Source of the DNA: DASWIG01 sp965371445
GTDB lineage: Bacteria; Acidobacteriota; Thermoanaerobaculia; Multivoradales; J023
Direction: 5' to 3'
Length of the DNA stretch: 64,000 bases
Assembly (NCBI GenBank): GCA_965371445.1
Contig: CBDUYN010000018.1
Coordinates: 1-64,000 of the forward strand
Part shown: positions 1-8,382 of the stretch, one piece after another
Numbering within the stretch: the stretch's first letter is position 1
How the letters are laid out: each line of letters starts with the position of its first letter
Notes under the pieces: generated by a model
Told to the model about the DNA's origin: nothing
What the model saw: only the letters and a program-made list of their open reading frames with translations
The model's database searches: none
Program-made: the position numbers and the translations under genes

Positions 1-25
1 CCGGGGAGAAGGTTGGGGTGAGGGG
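1..25 (+). repeat. G-rich short repeat, copy 1
   Basis: The first bases (CGGGGAGAAGG-TTGGGGTGAGGGG) match, with two differences over 24 bases, a stretch inside the protease gene at 61739-61762 read on the minus strand. The GTG start of the first gene lies inside this repeat. Only one arm is visible because the window begins here. Confidence 0.5.
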
Positions 26-2339
26 CTCCCTCTTCCAAGTCGCCGCCGCCGTTCTTCTCCTCTCCACGTCCTGCGCCGAGCCCGCACCGGAACCGGCCGT
101 CCTGCGCCTGAGCGACCTCTTCACCTCGGCCACGCTGGAGGACACCCCCGCGGCACCGCCGCAAATCCCGCGAACGGAGTGGCGCTTCGACGGCGACGCC
201 GCGGCGCAAGGATGGAAGGTCGGCCAAGAGGTGGTCGACCTCACCGTGGCCGACGGCGTCCTGCGCGGACACACCAACGGCGATTTCCCCGTGCTCCACG
301 TCGAGCGCGAGGTCGACGCCCGCGACCCGGACGTCTTACACGCGGTCGAGATCCGGATGCGTCTGTCGGCCGGAAGCCGCCTCGAAATGGCCTTTGTCGG
401 CACCGAGGAGGTCGACGTCGCCTGGGTGTCGTCGATCGTCTTCGGCTGGCCGGCGACGACACCGGTGGTCCCGGGCGAGGAGATGCGGACCTACGTCTTG
501 AAGGCCGACGTCGCGCAACGCGCCCGCAACATCCGCCACGTGCTGCTCCGTCCGAGCGACGCCGCCAGCGCCGAATTCGAGATCGAGTCGGTGCGCCTGG
601 TCTTTCGCCGCGAGCACCTGGCGAGTGTCCCTTCAGGGTTGGGGTGGCATGGCTTCGACGAGGTCTACCGCGAGACGGTGGTGACGCGGGTGCCGGAGTC
701 CGTCGCCTATCGGTTGACGCTGCCGTCGCGTCCGCGGCTCGATCTGGCGCTGGGGAAGCTCGAGAAGGCGCCGGTCACGTTTCGCGTGAAGGTGGGCTCC
801 GAAGCCCTGCTCGAGAGGGTGGTCACGACGACCGAGCGTTGGGAGACGGTGAGCGTCGACCTGTCGCGTTTCGCCGGCCGCGAGGTGACGCTCAAGCTTT
901 CTGCCGAGGGCGAAGACGGCACGATCGCCTTCTGGGGCTCGCCGGCTGTTCGCAACCTGGGAGCGAGCCAAGCGTCGCCCCGCGGGGTCATCCTCGTCGT
1001 CACTGACACGCTGCGCGCCGATCACCTCGACGCCTACGGCTACGGGCGGCAGACCGCTCCCGTCCTGTCGCGCCTGGCAGCCGAAGGGGTGCTCTTCAAG
1101 GACTGCGTCGCCCAGGCCACCTGGACCAAAGTCTCGATGCCGACGATCTTGACCTCGCTCTACCCGCCTTCGCACGGCGTGAGCGACTTCGCCGACCGCC
1201 TGCCGGCGTCGGCCCTGACGCTGGCCGAGGTCTTCCGCGAGGCCGGCTACGCGACGCTTTCGCTCTCCTCGATCGTCTTCACAGGCAAGCTCACGAACCT
1301 CCACCAGGGCTTCGAGGTTCTCCACGAGGACCGCTCGCTGCGTGGCGAGCGCCAGATCAAAAGCGCCTGGCAGTACGTCGGCCGTCTCCTGCCCTGGCTC
1401 GAGGAGCACCGCGAGGTGCCGTTTTTCGTCCTGCTGCACGTGACGGATCCGCACGATCCCTACGAGCCGTTGATCCCCTACGACACGATGTGGACAGAGG
1501 CCGGCGGCAGGTCGGCGTTCGAACGGCGGCAGAAGCAGGCGACGAGGTTCATCCGGGATCCGCTGATGCGCAACTACCGGATGCCGACGCGCGAGGAGCT
1601 CGTCGCGGCCGGCGTCGACCCCGAGGCCTACGTGGCGCAGGAGGTCGACTGGTACGACGGCTCGATCCGCGGCATGGACACGGAGCTCGGCCGATTGATG
1701 GACGGCCTCGTCAAGCTGGGCCTCGCGGAGACGACGCTCGTCGCAGTGATCAGTGACCACGGCGAGGAGTTCCTGGAGCACGGCCGCCACTGGCACGGCC
1801 AGAGCGTCTACGGCGAGCTCACCTGGGTGCCGTGGATCCTCTGGGGGCCGACGGTCCCGGTAGGACGGACGGTCGAGGAGACGGTCGAGACGGTGGACTT
1901 GATGCCGACGCTCCTCGAATTCGCCGGGTTGCCGGTGCCTGAGAGCGTCCAGGGGGAGAGCTTACGTGCTCTCGTCGAAGGACGTGGCGAGCGGCGGCGT
2001 CCGGCGGTGACGGTCAAGGCGGCGGTGACGCACTCGGCGGGGCCGCCGCCCAGAGCGACGGCGTCGGCTGCCATCGTCGACGACGGCTGGAAGCTGATCC
2101 ACAATTCCGTCCGGGGTCCGGGCGAGCCGGAGTACGAGCTCTACGACCACCGTACGGATCCCCTCAACCGGACCGACGTCGCGGCCGAGAACCCGGACGT
2201 CGTCGCGCGGCTGGCCGAGCGTCTGGCGGCGTGGCGCGCCTACGTCGAGGCGAACCGTCTCGTCGGCGACGCCGAGGCCGACGAACGGCTTGGCGCCGAG
2301 GAGCTGGAGCGTCTCCGGAGCCTCGGCTACATCAACTAG
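18..2339 (+). CDS. Exported sulfatase/alkaline-phosphatase-superfamily lipoprotein
   Basis: 773 residues from a GTG start. The N-terminus is a lipoprotein-type signal (hydrophobic stretch ending LLLSTSC, Cys19), so the protein should be anchored in an envelope membrane. Residues about 50-310 look like beta-rich carbohydrate-binding-type domains. The sulfatase-fold domain begins near residue 322 with VILVVTDTLRADH, whose aspartates are metal ligands. At the usual formylglycine position the sequence is KVSMPTILTSLYP (Ser373), so the canonical Cys/Ser-x-Pro/Ala-x-Arg signature is not met. ISDHGEEFLEHG supplies the second metal-binding cluster. It ends LRSLGYIN, a tail common in exported sulfatases of this phylum. 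The substrate cannot be named, and because the nucleophile motif is atypical a phosphatase or phosphotransferase role is possible. The true start could lie left of the window, but the signal peptide fits this GTG. Confidence 0.85.
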   Translation: MRGSLFQVAAAVLLLSTSCAEPAPEPAVLRLSDLFTSATLEDTPAAPPQIPRTEWRFDGDAAAQGWKVGQEVVDLTVADGVLRGHTNGDFPVLHVEREVDARDPDVLHAVEIRMRLSAGSRLEMAFVGTEEVDVAWVSSIVFGWPATTPVVPGEEMRTYVLKADVAQRARNIRHVLLRPSDAASAEFEIESVRLVFRREHLASVPSGLGWHGFDEVYRETVVTRVPESVAYRLTLPSRPRLDLALGKLEKAPVTFRVKVGSEALLERVVTTTERWETVSVDLSRFAGREVTLKLSAEGEDGTIAFWGSPAVRNLGASQASPRGVILVVTDTLRADHLDAYGYGRQTAPVLSRLAAEGVLFKDCVAQATWTKVSMPTILTSLYPPSHGVSDFADRLPASALTLAEVFREAGYATLSLSSIVFTGKLTNLHQGFEVLHEDRSLRGERQIKSAWQYVGRLLPWLEEHREVPFFVLLHVTDPHDPYEPLIPYDTMWTEAGGRSAFERRQKQATRFIRDPLMRNYRMPTREELVAAGVDPEAYVAQEVDWYDGSIRGMDTELGRLMDGLVKLGLAETTLVAVISDHGEEFLEHGRHWHGQSVYGELTWVPWILWGPTVPVGRTVEETVETVDLMPTLLEFAGLPVPESVQGESLRALVEGRGERRRPAVTVKAAVTHSAGPPPRATASAAIVDDGWKLIHNSVRGPGEPEYELYDHRTDPLNRTDVAAENPDVVARLAERLAAWRAYVEANRLVGDAEADERLGAEELERLRSLGYIN

Positions 2340-2407
2340 CCAGGCTCCGCCTCAGACCGACGCAAAGATCTCATACAATAGACCTCCAAACCGCGAAGGA
2401 GCCGTCC

Positions 2408-3655
2408 GTGAGTGAAGCCGTCAAGAGCGATTTGATCTACGACTGGGCGGAAGCGGGACCCCACCGCTTCGAGGCGCGTCACTACGTCATGCTGAACGAC
2501 GAGACGCTGCGTGACGGGCTGCAGAGCCCCACGGTGACGGATCCCGACGTCGCCGCCAAGGTGGAGATGCTCCACCTGATGGACGAGCTCGGCATCGAGA
2601 CCGCCTGTGTCGGCCTGCCGGGCGCCGGTGCCCGCCAGCTCGAAGCGGTCGAGGCCCTGTGCCGCGAGATCGCCGAGAGCAAGCTCCACATCCGGCCCAA
2701 CTGCGCCGGGCGGACCCTCGAGGTCGACGTCGTGCCCATGGTCGAGCTCACCCAGAAGACCGGCGTGCCCATCGAGGCGTGTCTTTTCACCGGCGCGAGC
2801 CCCATTCGCCAGTACACCGAGTCCTGGACCCTCGACGACCTCCGCGAACGCACCCGCAAGGCCATCGCCTTCGCCGTTCGCGAGGGTCTGGAGGTGATGT
2901 ACGTGACCGAGGACACGATCCGCTCCTCCCCCGAGCACCTGCGGCTGTTGCTCTCCGTGGCGGTGGAAGAGGGAGCGAAGCGGGTGTGCCTCTGCGACAC
3001 CGTGGGGACGGCCATCCCCGAAGGGGTCTTGAACCTCGTGTCGTGGGTCAAGCTCCTGCTCGAGAGCCTGGGTGGGGAGGTCGGCATCGACTGGCACGGC
3101 CACCGCGACCGGGGGCTCGCGACGTCCAACACCCTGGCGGCGGTCAAGGGCGGCGCGACCCGCGTCCACGGCACGGCCCTGGGGCTCGGCGAACGGGTGG
3201 GCAACACGGCCATGGAGCAGCTGCTGGTGAACCTGAGGCTCCTGGGGATCCGCAACGACGACCTGTCGCGCTTGCCGTACTACGTCCAAACCGTCTCGAG
3301 CGCCGTCGGGCTGCCGATGCCGATGAACATGCCCATCGTCGGCCGCGACGCCTTTCGCACCGCGACCGGCGTCCATGCGGCGGCCGTCGTCAAGGCGATC
3401 AGGAAAGGCGACGAGTGGCTCGCCGACCGGGTCTACTCCGGGGTCCCGGCGAGTTGGATGGGCCGCGACCAGGAGATCGAGGTGGGCCCCATGTCGGGCA
3501 CCTCGAACGTCCTCTACTTCCTGGAGTCCCGGGGTCTTCGCTCGACGCCCGAGGTGGTGCGCGCGGTGCTTGAGCGGGCCAAGAGCTCGGAGCGCGTCCT
3601 GACCGAGGACGAGATCCGCGAGGTCGTCGCCGGCGCTCAGGCCTCGCCGGCTTGA
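2408..3655 (+). CDS. DRE-TIM metallolyase, isopropylmalate/homocitrate synthase family
   Basis: 415 residues from GTG 2408, chosen because AAGGAG (2396-2401) sits six bases upstream. It is a TIM-barrel aldolase of the HMGL-like family. The metal/catalytic strand reads LNDETLRDGLQSP near residue 30, and the second metal site is WHGHRDRG, followed by NTLAAVKGGATRVHGTALG and GERVGNTAME, the signature of LeuA/NifV/CimA-type enzymes. Family members condense acetyl-CoA (or a longer acyl-CoA) with a 2-oxoacid. The C-terminal LeuA regulatory dimer domain appears to be missing, so homocitrate-, citramalate- or Re-citrate-synthase-like activity is as likely as isopropylmalate synthesis. No other leu or nif gene is nearby, so the pathway stays open. 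The 3' end overlaps the convergent channel gene by 19 bases. Confidence 0.85.
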   Translation: MSEAVKSDLIYDWAEAGPHRFEARHYVMLNDETLRDGLQSPTVTDPDVAAKVEMLHLMDELGIETACVGLPGAGARQLEAVEALCREIAESKLHIRPNCAGRTLEVDVVPMVELTQKTGVPIEACLFTGASPIRQYTESWTLDDLRERTRKAIAFAVREGLEVMYVTEDTIRSSPEHLRLLLSVAVEEGAKRVCLCDTVGTAIPEGVLNLVSWVKLLLESLGGEVGIDWHGHRDRGLATSNTLAAVKGGATRVHGTALGLGERVGNTAMEQLLVNLRLLGIRNDDLSRLPYYVQTVSSAVGLPMPMNMPIVGRDAFRTATGVHAAAVVKAIRKGDEWLADRVYSGVPASWMGRDQEIEVGPMSGTSNVLYFLESRGLRSTPEVVRAVLERAKSSERVLTEDEIREVVAGAQASPA

Positions 3656-4476
3656 GGCGGATTGAGCCGTTCGCCGCAGTACTTGCAGTAGACGGCGTCG
3701 GTGGCGTGTCCCTCCGCGGCGCATTCCGGACAGGCCTGGGTCGAGACTCCCGCTTTGTAGACGTTGGCGAGCTCGACGGTGACGATGCCGGTCGGCACCG
3801 CGATGATCGCGTAGCCGATGATCATGACCGCCGAGGCCACGGCCTTGCCGAGGACCGTGTGCGGCGCGACGTCGCCGTAGCCCACCGTGGTCATGGTGAC
3901 GATCGCCCAGTAGATGGCGATCGGGATCGAGGTAAAGCCGTTCTCTTCGCCCTCGATCAGGTACATCAGCGACCCGAGGATGATGACGAGGGTCATCACC
4001 GTCCCCAGGAAGATGATGATCTTACGCCGCGACGCTGCCAGAGCCGCGCCGAGCATCGCCGCCTCGCTCAGGAATTGGGCGAGCTTCAAGACCCGAAAGA
4101 CACGCAAAAGCCGCAGCGCCCGGATCACGATCAGCGTCTGTGCGCCGGCGACGAAGAGACTCAAATACGTCGGGACGATGGCGAGCAGGTCGACGACACC
4201 GAAAAAGCTCCTGGCATAGGCCAGCGGACGGCCGACACAGACGAGCCGCAGGATGTATTCGACGGTGAAGAGGATGGTGAAAAACCACTCGATCCGCAAC
4301 AGCGCCGGCCCGTAGCTCAAACGGATCGCTTCGACACTCTCGAGGACGGCCGCCACGACCGACAAGACGATGGCGACGAGCAACGCGACGTCGAAGGCCT
4401 TCCCGGCCGGCGTGTCGGCTTCGAAGATGACCTCGTGGAGCCGAAAGCGCCAGCCGGGCGTGGGAGAGCTCGTCAT
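3637..4476 (-). CDS. Voltage-gated-type potassium channel with C-terminal zinc ribbon
   Basis: 279 residues. It has a six-helix voltage-gated channel layout: S1 near 29-48, S2-S3 near 60-108, an S4-like helix with arginines at every third residue (Arg119, 122, 125, 128), and S5-pore-S6 at 155-240 with selectivity filter TVGYGD (197-202), diagnostic of K+ selectivity. After S6 a short cytoplasmic tail carries CPEC (249-252) and CKYC (264-267), a four-cysteine zinc ribbon that is unusual for bacterial Kv channels. Its ATG overlaps the stop of the upstream AIM24 gene (TGATG), so the two are translationally coupled. It is the last gene of the M48-AIM24 operon. Function as a K+ channel is well supported; the role of the ribbon is unknown. 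Confidence 0.9.
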   Translation of the reverse strand: MTSSPTPGWRFRLHEVIFEADTPAGKAFDVALLVAIVLSVVAAVLESVEAIRLSYGPALLRIEWFFTILFTVEYILRLVCVGRPLAYARSFFGVVDLLAIVPTYLSLFVAGAQTLIVIRALRLLRVFRVLKLAQFLSEAAMLGAALAASRRKIIIFLGTVMTLVIILGSLMYLIEGEENGFTSIPIAIYWAIVTMTTVGYGDVAPHTVLGKAVASAVMIIGYAIIAVPTGIVTVELANVYKAGVSTQACPECAAEGHATDAVYCKYCGERLNPPQAGEA

Positions 4477-5243
4477 CAGCCCTTGTTCTTCACCCGCCGG
4501 TAGGGCCAGACCCACCAAGACAAGGCGGGCACCTGGCGCGTCTGGATCCACACCTTGCCCTCTCCGGTGAAACGGCAGACCAACCCTTCGCCCGAGAGGA
4601 AGAGCGACTTCATGCCGCCCACCGAGGTCACGCTGTATTGCAGCCCCTCGGTAAAGGCGACGATGTAGCCCGTGTCGACGACGTAGTTGCCCGCGACTTC
4701 GATCTCGATCATCGCGCCGTAGGTGTTGAACCAGAGATCGCCCTGGCCGGAGCAGCGGATGAGGAAAAGCGACTCGCCCGAGAAGAAGCCCTTCATACCC
4801 TGCCACTTGCTGTCGGTTTCGACGCCCATCGTCGAGGCGACGAAAGCCGAGCTCTGGAGGTACATCGTCTCGCCGGTCAAGTAGACGTGCTCCAGGTCGC
4901 CGGGGGCGCCCGGGGCGATCTTGATCTCGCCGGGTCCGCCCTGGGCGGTGAACTCGTTGATGAAAAGCGACTCGCCGGTCAGGAAGCGTCCGAGGCCGCC
5001 CTTCAATTTCGTCTTCATCTCGACGTTCGTGTCCATCGTGGCCATCGCCGAGGCCTCGACCTTCAAAGTCTGGTTGCCCGGGATCTTGACGGTCAGAAAA
5101 GCGAAGTCGGGACGGCATTCGATCTGGTAGGGGACGTCGCTTTGGGCGGCGGGCGCCGGGGCGGCGGGCGCCGGAGGAGCCGGGGCGGCGGGCGCCGGAG
5201 GAGCCGGGGGCGGGGGCGGAGCCTGAGGTGTTTTCTCGTCCAT
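4476..5243 (-). CDS. AIM24/TIGR00266-family protein with proline-rich N-terminus
   Basis: 255 residues. ATG 5243 is chosen over an upstream TTG because GAGGAG lies just before it. Residues 8-36 are a Pro/Ala-rich linker, followed by an AIM24-type jelly-roll domain. The glycine-rich motifs repeated in this family are visible: GESLFINEFTAQGGPGEI, GESLFLIRCSGQGDLWF, YVVDTGYIVAF and FLSGEGLVCRFTGEGKVWIQTR. AIM24 proteins are named after a yeast mitochondrial protein; the bacterial members have no established biochemical role. It is the third of three tandem paralogues and the only one with the proline linker. It overlaps the channel gene by one base. No signal peptide is visible, so it is probably cytoplasmic or peripheral. 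Confidence 0.9.
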   Translation of the reverse strand: MDEKTPQAPPPPPAPPAPAAPAPPAPAAPAPAAQSDVPYQIECRPDFAFLTVKIPGNQTLKVEASAMATMDTNVEMKTKLKGGLGRFLTGESLFINEFTAQGGPGEIKIAPGAPGDLEHVYLTGETMYLQSSAFVASTMGVETDSKWQGMKGFFSGESLFLIRCSGQGDLWFNTYGAMIEIEVAGNYVVDTGYIVAFTEGLQYSVTSVGGMKSLFLSGEGLVCRFTGEGKVWIQTRQVPALSWWVWPYRRVKNKG

Positions 5244-5254
5244 CACGTTTCTCC

Positions 5255-5932
5255 TCAACGGGGCTTGAGCTTGGGACCCAAAGCGCGGCCGAAGCTCACC
5301 GGGTTGTGCGATTGACAGTAGACGGTGCCCCGTCCGTGGAACTTGGCGACCAGTCCTTCGCCGCCGAGAATCGACGAGATCCAGCTCTTGCCGGCTTTCG
5401 ACAACTTGAAGTCGAGTGTCTCGTTGAAGGCCACGATGTGGCCCGTGTCGACGATGTGCTCGCCGTTGACCTCGATCGGGTAGATCGCCCCGAAGGAGTT
5501 GATGACGACCTTGCCGGAACCGTTCAAGTGAAGCCAGAAGAGGCCTTCTTTCGCCAACAGCGTCTTGAAGCCCTGCCAGCCCATGTCAATGTTGACGTTC
5601 GGCTCGCAGGCGACGAACGAGCCGCCCTGGACGATCAGGTTCTCGTTCTGGAGCTCGTATTGCATCATGTCGCCGGCGAGGGTGGTGGCGAGATAGAGGT
5701 CGCCGCCCTGGGCGCCGGCGGTGAAGTGGTTCAGGAAGACGGACTCGCGGGCCATCAGGCGCTTGACGGCCTTCAGGAGGCTCCCCTTGCCCTTCTGGTG
5801 GGTGGTGGTCTCGACGCGCATGTCGCCGCTCATGGCGATCATGGCGCCGGCCTCGGCGGTGCAGCTTTCGCCGCCCGCCAGGCGGATCTTGGCGGCCGAG
5901 TTGCCAGGGCCGGAGATGATTTCGACTTGCAT
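5255..5932 (-). CDS. AIM24/TIGR00266-family protein
   Basis: 225 residues from ATG 5932, preceded by GGAGGAG. This is the second AIM24 paralogue. Family motifs are RESVFLNHFTAGAQGGDLYL, GLFWLHLNGSGKVVINSFG, HIVDTGHIVAFNETLDF and ILGGEGLVAKFHGRGTVYCQ. There are no transmembrane helices or signal peptide. It lies 19 bases after the first paralogue and 11 bases before the third, so the three are certainly one transcription unit. The paralogues are clearly diverged rather than recent copies, which suggests distinct subunits of one assembly; that is inference. Confidence 0.9.
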   Translation of the reverse strand: MQVEIISGPGNSAAKIRLAGGESCTAEAGAMIAMSGDMRVETTTHQKGKGSLLKAVKRLMARESVFLNHFTAGAQGGDLYLATTLAGDMMQYELQNENLIVQGGSFVACEPNVNIDMGWQGFKTLLAKEGLFWLHLNGSGKVVINSFGAIYPIEVNGEHIVDTGHIVAFNETLDFKLSKAGKSWISSILGGEGLVAKFHGRGTVYCQSHNPVSFGRALGPKLKPR

Positions 5933-5951
5933 CGTTGTTCTCCTCCCTGCC

Positions 5952-6614
5952 TTACCAGAGCCTGGGGTTCAACCAGCCGGCGAGCCCCGAGAGGCTGCGC
6001 GTCTGGAGGGTCGCCTTGCCGTAGCCTTCGACGCGGGTCACGAGGCCCTCGCCGCCGAGGAAGCTCGCGACGAGCCCCCCGGCCAGTTGCACCTTGAGCT
6101 TGAGATGCGGCTGGTAGGCCACGAGATGTCCCGTGTCGACGATGTACTGGCCTTCGATCTGCTTCTCGACGAGCCCGCCGTAGGCGCCGTACCAGAGGGT
6201 CCCGGTGCCGGAGACCATGAGCTTGAAGAGGCCTTCCCGGCCGATGAAGGAGGCGAGCCCCGCGTACTTGACGCCGAGCTTCAACCCCGGCGTCGAGGCG
6301 ACGTAGGCACCGGGCTGGAGGCAAATCGCGTCGCCCTTGAGCTGGGTCTGGCGGATCTCGCCCGGCGTCCCCTGGGTCACGGTCAGCCGTTTCACAGCCT
6401 GGGTGTTGTTGGTGAAGACGTTGACGAACAGCGACTCTCCCCCGAGAAACTTCTTCAAGAGGCCGGAGAAGAATCCCCCGTTGAGCTTGGCCTCCATGTC
6501 GAGGTCGGCGGCCATGGAGGTCATGGCGTCCGACTCGGCGGTGATGCTCTCGCCGGGGGAAAGGTCGATGTGGATGTGGGCAAACGAGGGCGCCCCCTCG
6601 ATCTTGGCCTGCAT
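5952..6614 (-). CDS. AIM24/TIGR00266-family protein
   Basis: 220 residues from ATG 6614 with AAGGAGG just upstream. This is the first of the three AIM24 paralogues. Motifs are GESLFVNVFTNNTQAVKRLT, GREGLFKLMVSGTGTLWYGA, YIVDTGHLVAYQPHLKLKV and FLGGEGLVTRVEGYGKATLQ, ending SGLAGWLNPRLW. The C-terminal tryptophan-rich tail resembles that of the third paralogue. It lies 19 bases after the M48 protease gene. The function is not known for the family in bacteria. Confidence 0.9.
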   Translation of the reverse strand: MQAKIEGAPSFAHIHIDLSPGESITAESDAMTSMAADLDMEAKLNGGFFSGLLKKFLGGESLFVNVFTNNTQAVKRLTVTQGTPGEIRQTQLKGDAICLQPGAYVASTPGLKLGVKYAGLASFIGREGLFKLMVSGTGTLWYGAYGGLVEKQIEGQYIVDTGHLVAYQPHLKLKVQLAGGLVASFLGGEGLVTRVEGYGKATLQTRSLSGLAGWLNPRLW

Positions 6615-6633
6615 GCGGGTCCTCCTTGGTGGT

Positions 6634-7821
6634 CTACGAAGGCGAAGACGACTCCTCCTCCCCCTCTTCTTCGGGCATTCCCTGGCGGATCCTCTCCTGA
6701 AACGCGGCCAGGTCAAAGGTCTGCTTGTCGAAGTCCGGATAGCTCTCGGTGAGCTTCGCCGTCAAGAGCTCGATGCGTTCCTCGGACGACGGGTGGGTCG
6801 AGAGGAAGGTGAGCGTTTTTTCCAGGCCCGCGGCGTCGCCCAGGAGGCGTTCCTGCTCGGCCTGGAGCTTCTCGAAAAACGAGATCATGCCCCGCGGATC
6901 GACCCGCGCCGCGACGAGGTACTCCCAGCCGGTGTCGTCGGCCTCGCGCTCGTGGTCGCGGGAGAATTCGAGCGTCAGGAGCTGGAAGCCGCCGTCGGCG
7001 ACGATCGCGGCGAGCCCGGTCAGGTCGCCGAACAACGCCTGGACCAGGAAGTAGAGGCCGGCCGTGCCGATCACCTGGCGCAGCGAATGGCGCTCGGTGA
7101 CGTGGGCGATCTCGTGGGCGAGCACGCCGAGGACCTCCTCGGGCGTCTCGGCCTTCAAGACGAGCCCCGTGTGGATGACGACGTGGCCGCCGGGGACGGC
7201 GAAAGCGTTCAAGGTCGGGTCGTTCGCCAGGTAAAGCTTGAAGGGATAGCCCGTGTCGGGGAGGGCTTCGAGAAGCGGCGCCACCAGCGCTTCGAGCTCC
7301 GCGGTGAGCTCGTCGTCCTGGACGACGTCGACCGACGTTTGGATCTGGCCGAAGAAGACATCGCCCAGCTGGACCTCGACGGAAGGCGGGACTCTGTCGG
7401 CGACGAAACCGACCAGCGGGTCCTTCAGGGCGACGAGGCCGACGACGGCGAGGACGATCGCGGCGAGGATCGACGCGGTGACGAGCTGTCCGCGGCGTTT
7501 CTTGCCTCGGACCCCGGCGATCTGTGGGGCGAGCTTGGCCTGGGAGGCAAGGTACGGGTGGTCGAGGATGCGGTGGTCCGAGGTGTAGATAGCTACCTCG
7601 GGCAGGCTCGGATGGGAAAAAAAGATGATGCGGTCGCTGGCGCCGCCGAGGCGCATCGTAAGCCCCACGTAGGGGAGCTCGGCGCTCTGGCCGGCGTCGG
7701 CCTGTCCCTCGAAGCGCAGCCGTCCGGCCTCGACGTGGATCGTGCCGCCGGCGCGTCCGTCCGGGAAGTCCGGATGGAAGGCGCTACCCTCGTAGCTGGA
7801 AGGAACGGCTTGAGACGTCAC
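6634..7821 (-). CDS. Membrane-anchored M48-family zinc metalloprotease
   Basis: 395 residues. Residues 1-95 form a small beta-rich N-terminal domain seen in front of many bacterial M48 proteases. A single transmembrane helix lies near 112-132. The peptidase domain has the zinc motif HEIAH (236-240) and the third ligand in SRDHEREAD (Glu291), followed by a THPSSEERI motif. The acidic C-terminus is Glu/Ser-rich. M48 enzymes of the HtpX/BepA type act in membrane or envelope protein quality control. It is the first gene of a five-gene operon with three AIM24 paralogues and a K+ channel, so its substrates may include those partners; this is inferred from position only. Confidence 0.9.
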   Translation of the reverse strand: MTSQAVPSSYEGSAFHPDFPDGRAGGTIHVEAGRLRFEGQADAGQSAELPYVGLTMRLGGASDRIIFFSHPSLPEVAIYTSDHRILDHPYLASQAKLAPQIAGVRGKKRRGQLVTASILAAIVLAVVGLVALKDPLVGFVADRVPPSVEVQLGDVFFGQIQTSVDVVQDDELTAELEALVAPLLEALPDTGYPFKLYLANDPTLNAFAVPGGHVVIHTGLVLKAETPEEVLGVLAHEIAHVTERHSLRQVIGTAGLYFLVQALFGDLTGLAAIVADGGFQLLTLEFSRDHEREADDTGWEYLVAARVDPRGMISFFEKLQAEQERLLGDAAGLEKTLTFLSTHPSSEERIELLTAKLTESYPDFDKQTFDLAAFQERIRQGMPEEEGEEESSSPS

Positions 7822-7916
7822 CTGGGCTCCTGGGTTCGGTTCGTGGTCGCGTCCGTTGGTCGGAGCCTACCAGAACCCACCCGGGCAGCGCACGGCCACT
7901 CGACGGCGGTCTTGGA

Positions 7917-8231
7917 TCAGGAGCCGATCGTCGAGGAAGTGTTTCGCCGGGTGGCGCTGGTGGGTTGAGGACCCAGCATCTTTTCCACCCTGGCCGTGCC
8001 CCGCAACAGGGCCTGCTCGGGCGCGACTCCCATGGCGGCGCAGATCCTCGCGTACGCCGTCGGCGTGACCGCCGCCCGGTCGCTGTCGAGGGTTGCGCTG
8101 ACGATCTCGGCGCTGAGGCCCGCCTGACGGGCGACCGTGCGCGGGTCCTTGGGTCCGACGACCGCCCGTAGCGCCTCCCTCAAGGTTAACTTGAAGCGCC
8201 TCTCCGCGGTCATTAGCTGCGATTCCGTCAT
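7917..8231 (-). CDS. Small XRE-like helix-turn-helix regulator
   Basis: 104 residues. ATG 8231 is preferred to ATG 8237 because AAAGGA lies only one base from the latter but seven from the former. Residues about 20-75 read as a lambda-repressor-like HTH (TVARQAGLSAEIVSATLDSD, then TPTAYARICAAMGV). The tail is basic and likely disordered. It stands 95 bases upstream of the M48 operon on the same strand and could regulate or be part of it. The assignment rests on helix pattern only. Confidence 0.6.
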   Translation of the reverse strand: MTESQLMTAERRFKLTLREALRAVVGPKDPRTVARQAGLSAEIVSATLDSDRAAVTPTAYARICAAMGVAPEQALLRGTARVEKMLGPQPTSATRRNTSSTIGS

Positions 8232-8382
8232 TGGCATGTCCTTTGCCTCTCTTCAGCTAGACGGAAAGGATCGCACGAGACGGCGTAGGGCGATTTACCA
8301 ATCTCTCTGAGCAATCTCCCTGAACGATTTACCTAGGCAAAATCCTGGAAGGCCGCATCGGCCGCGGCAGCGCTACGGACGC

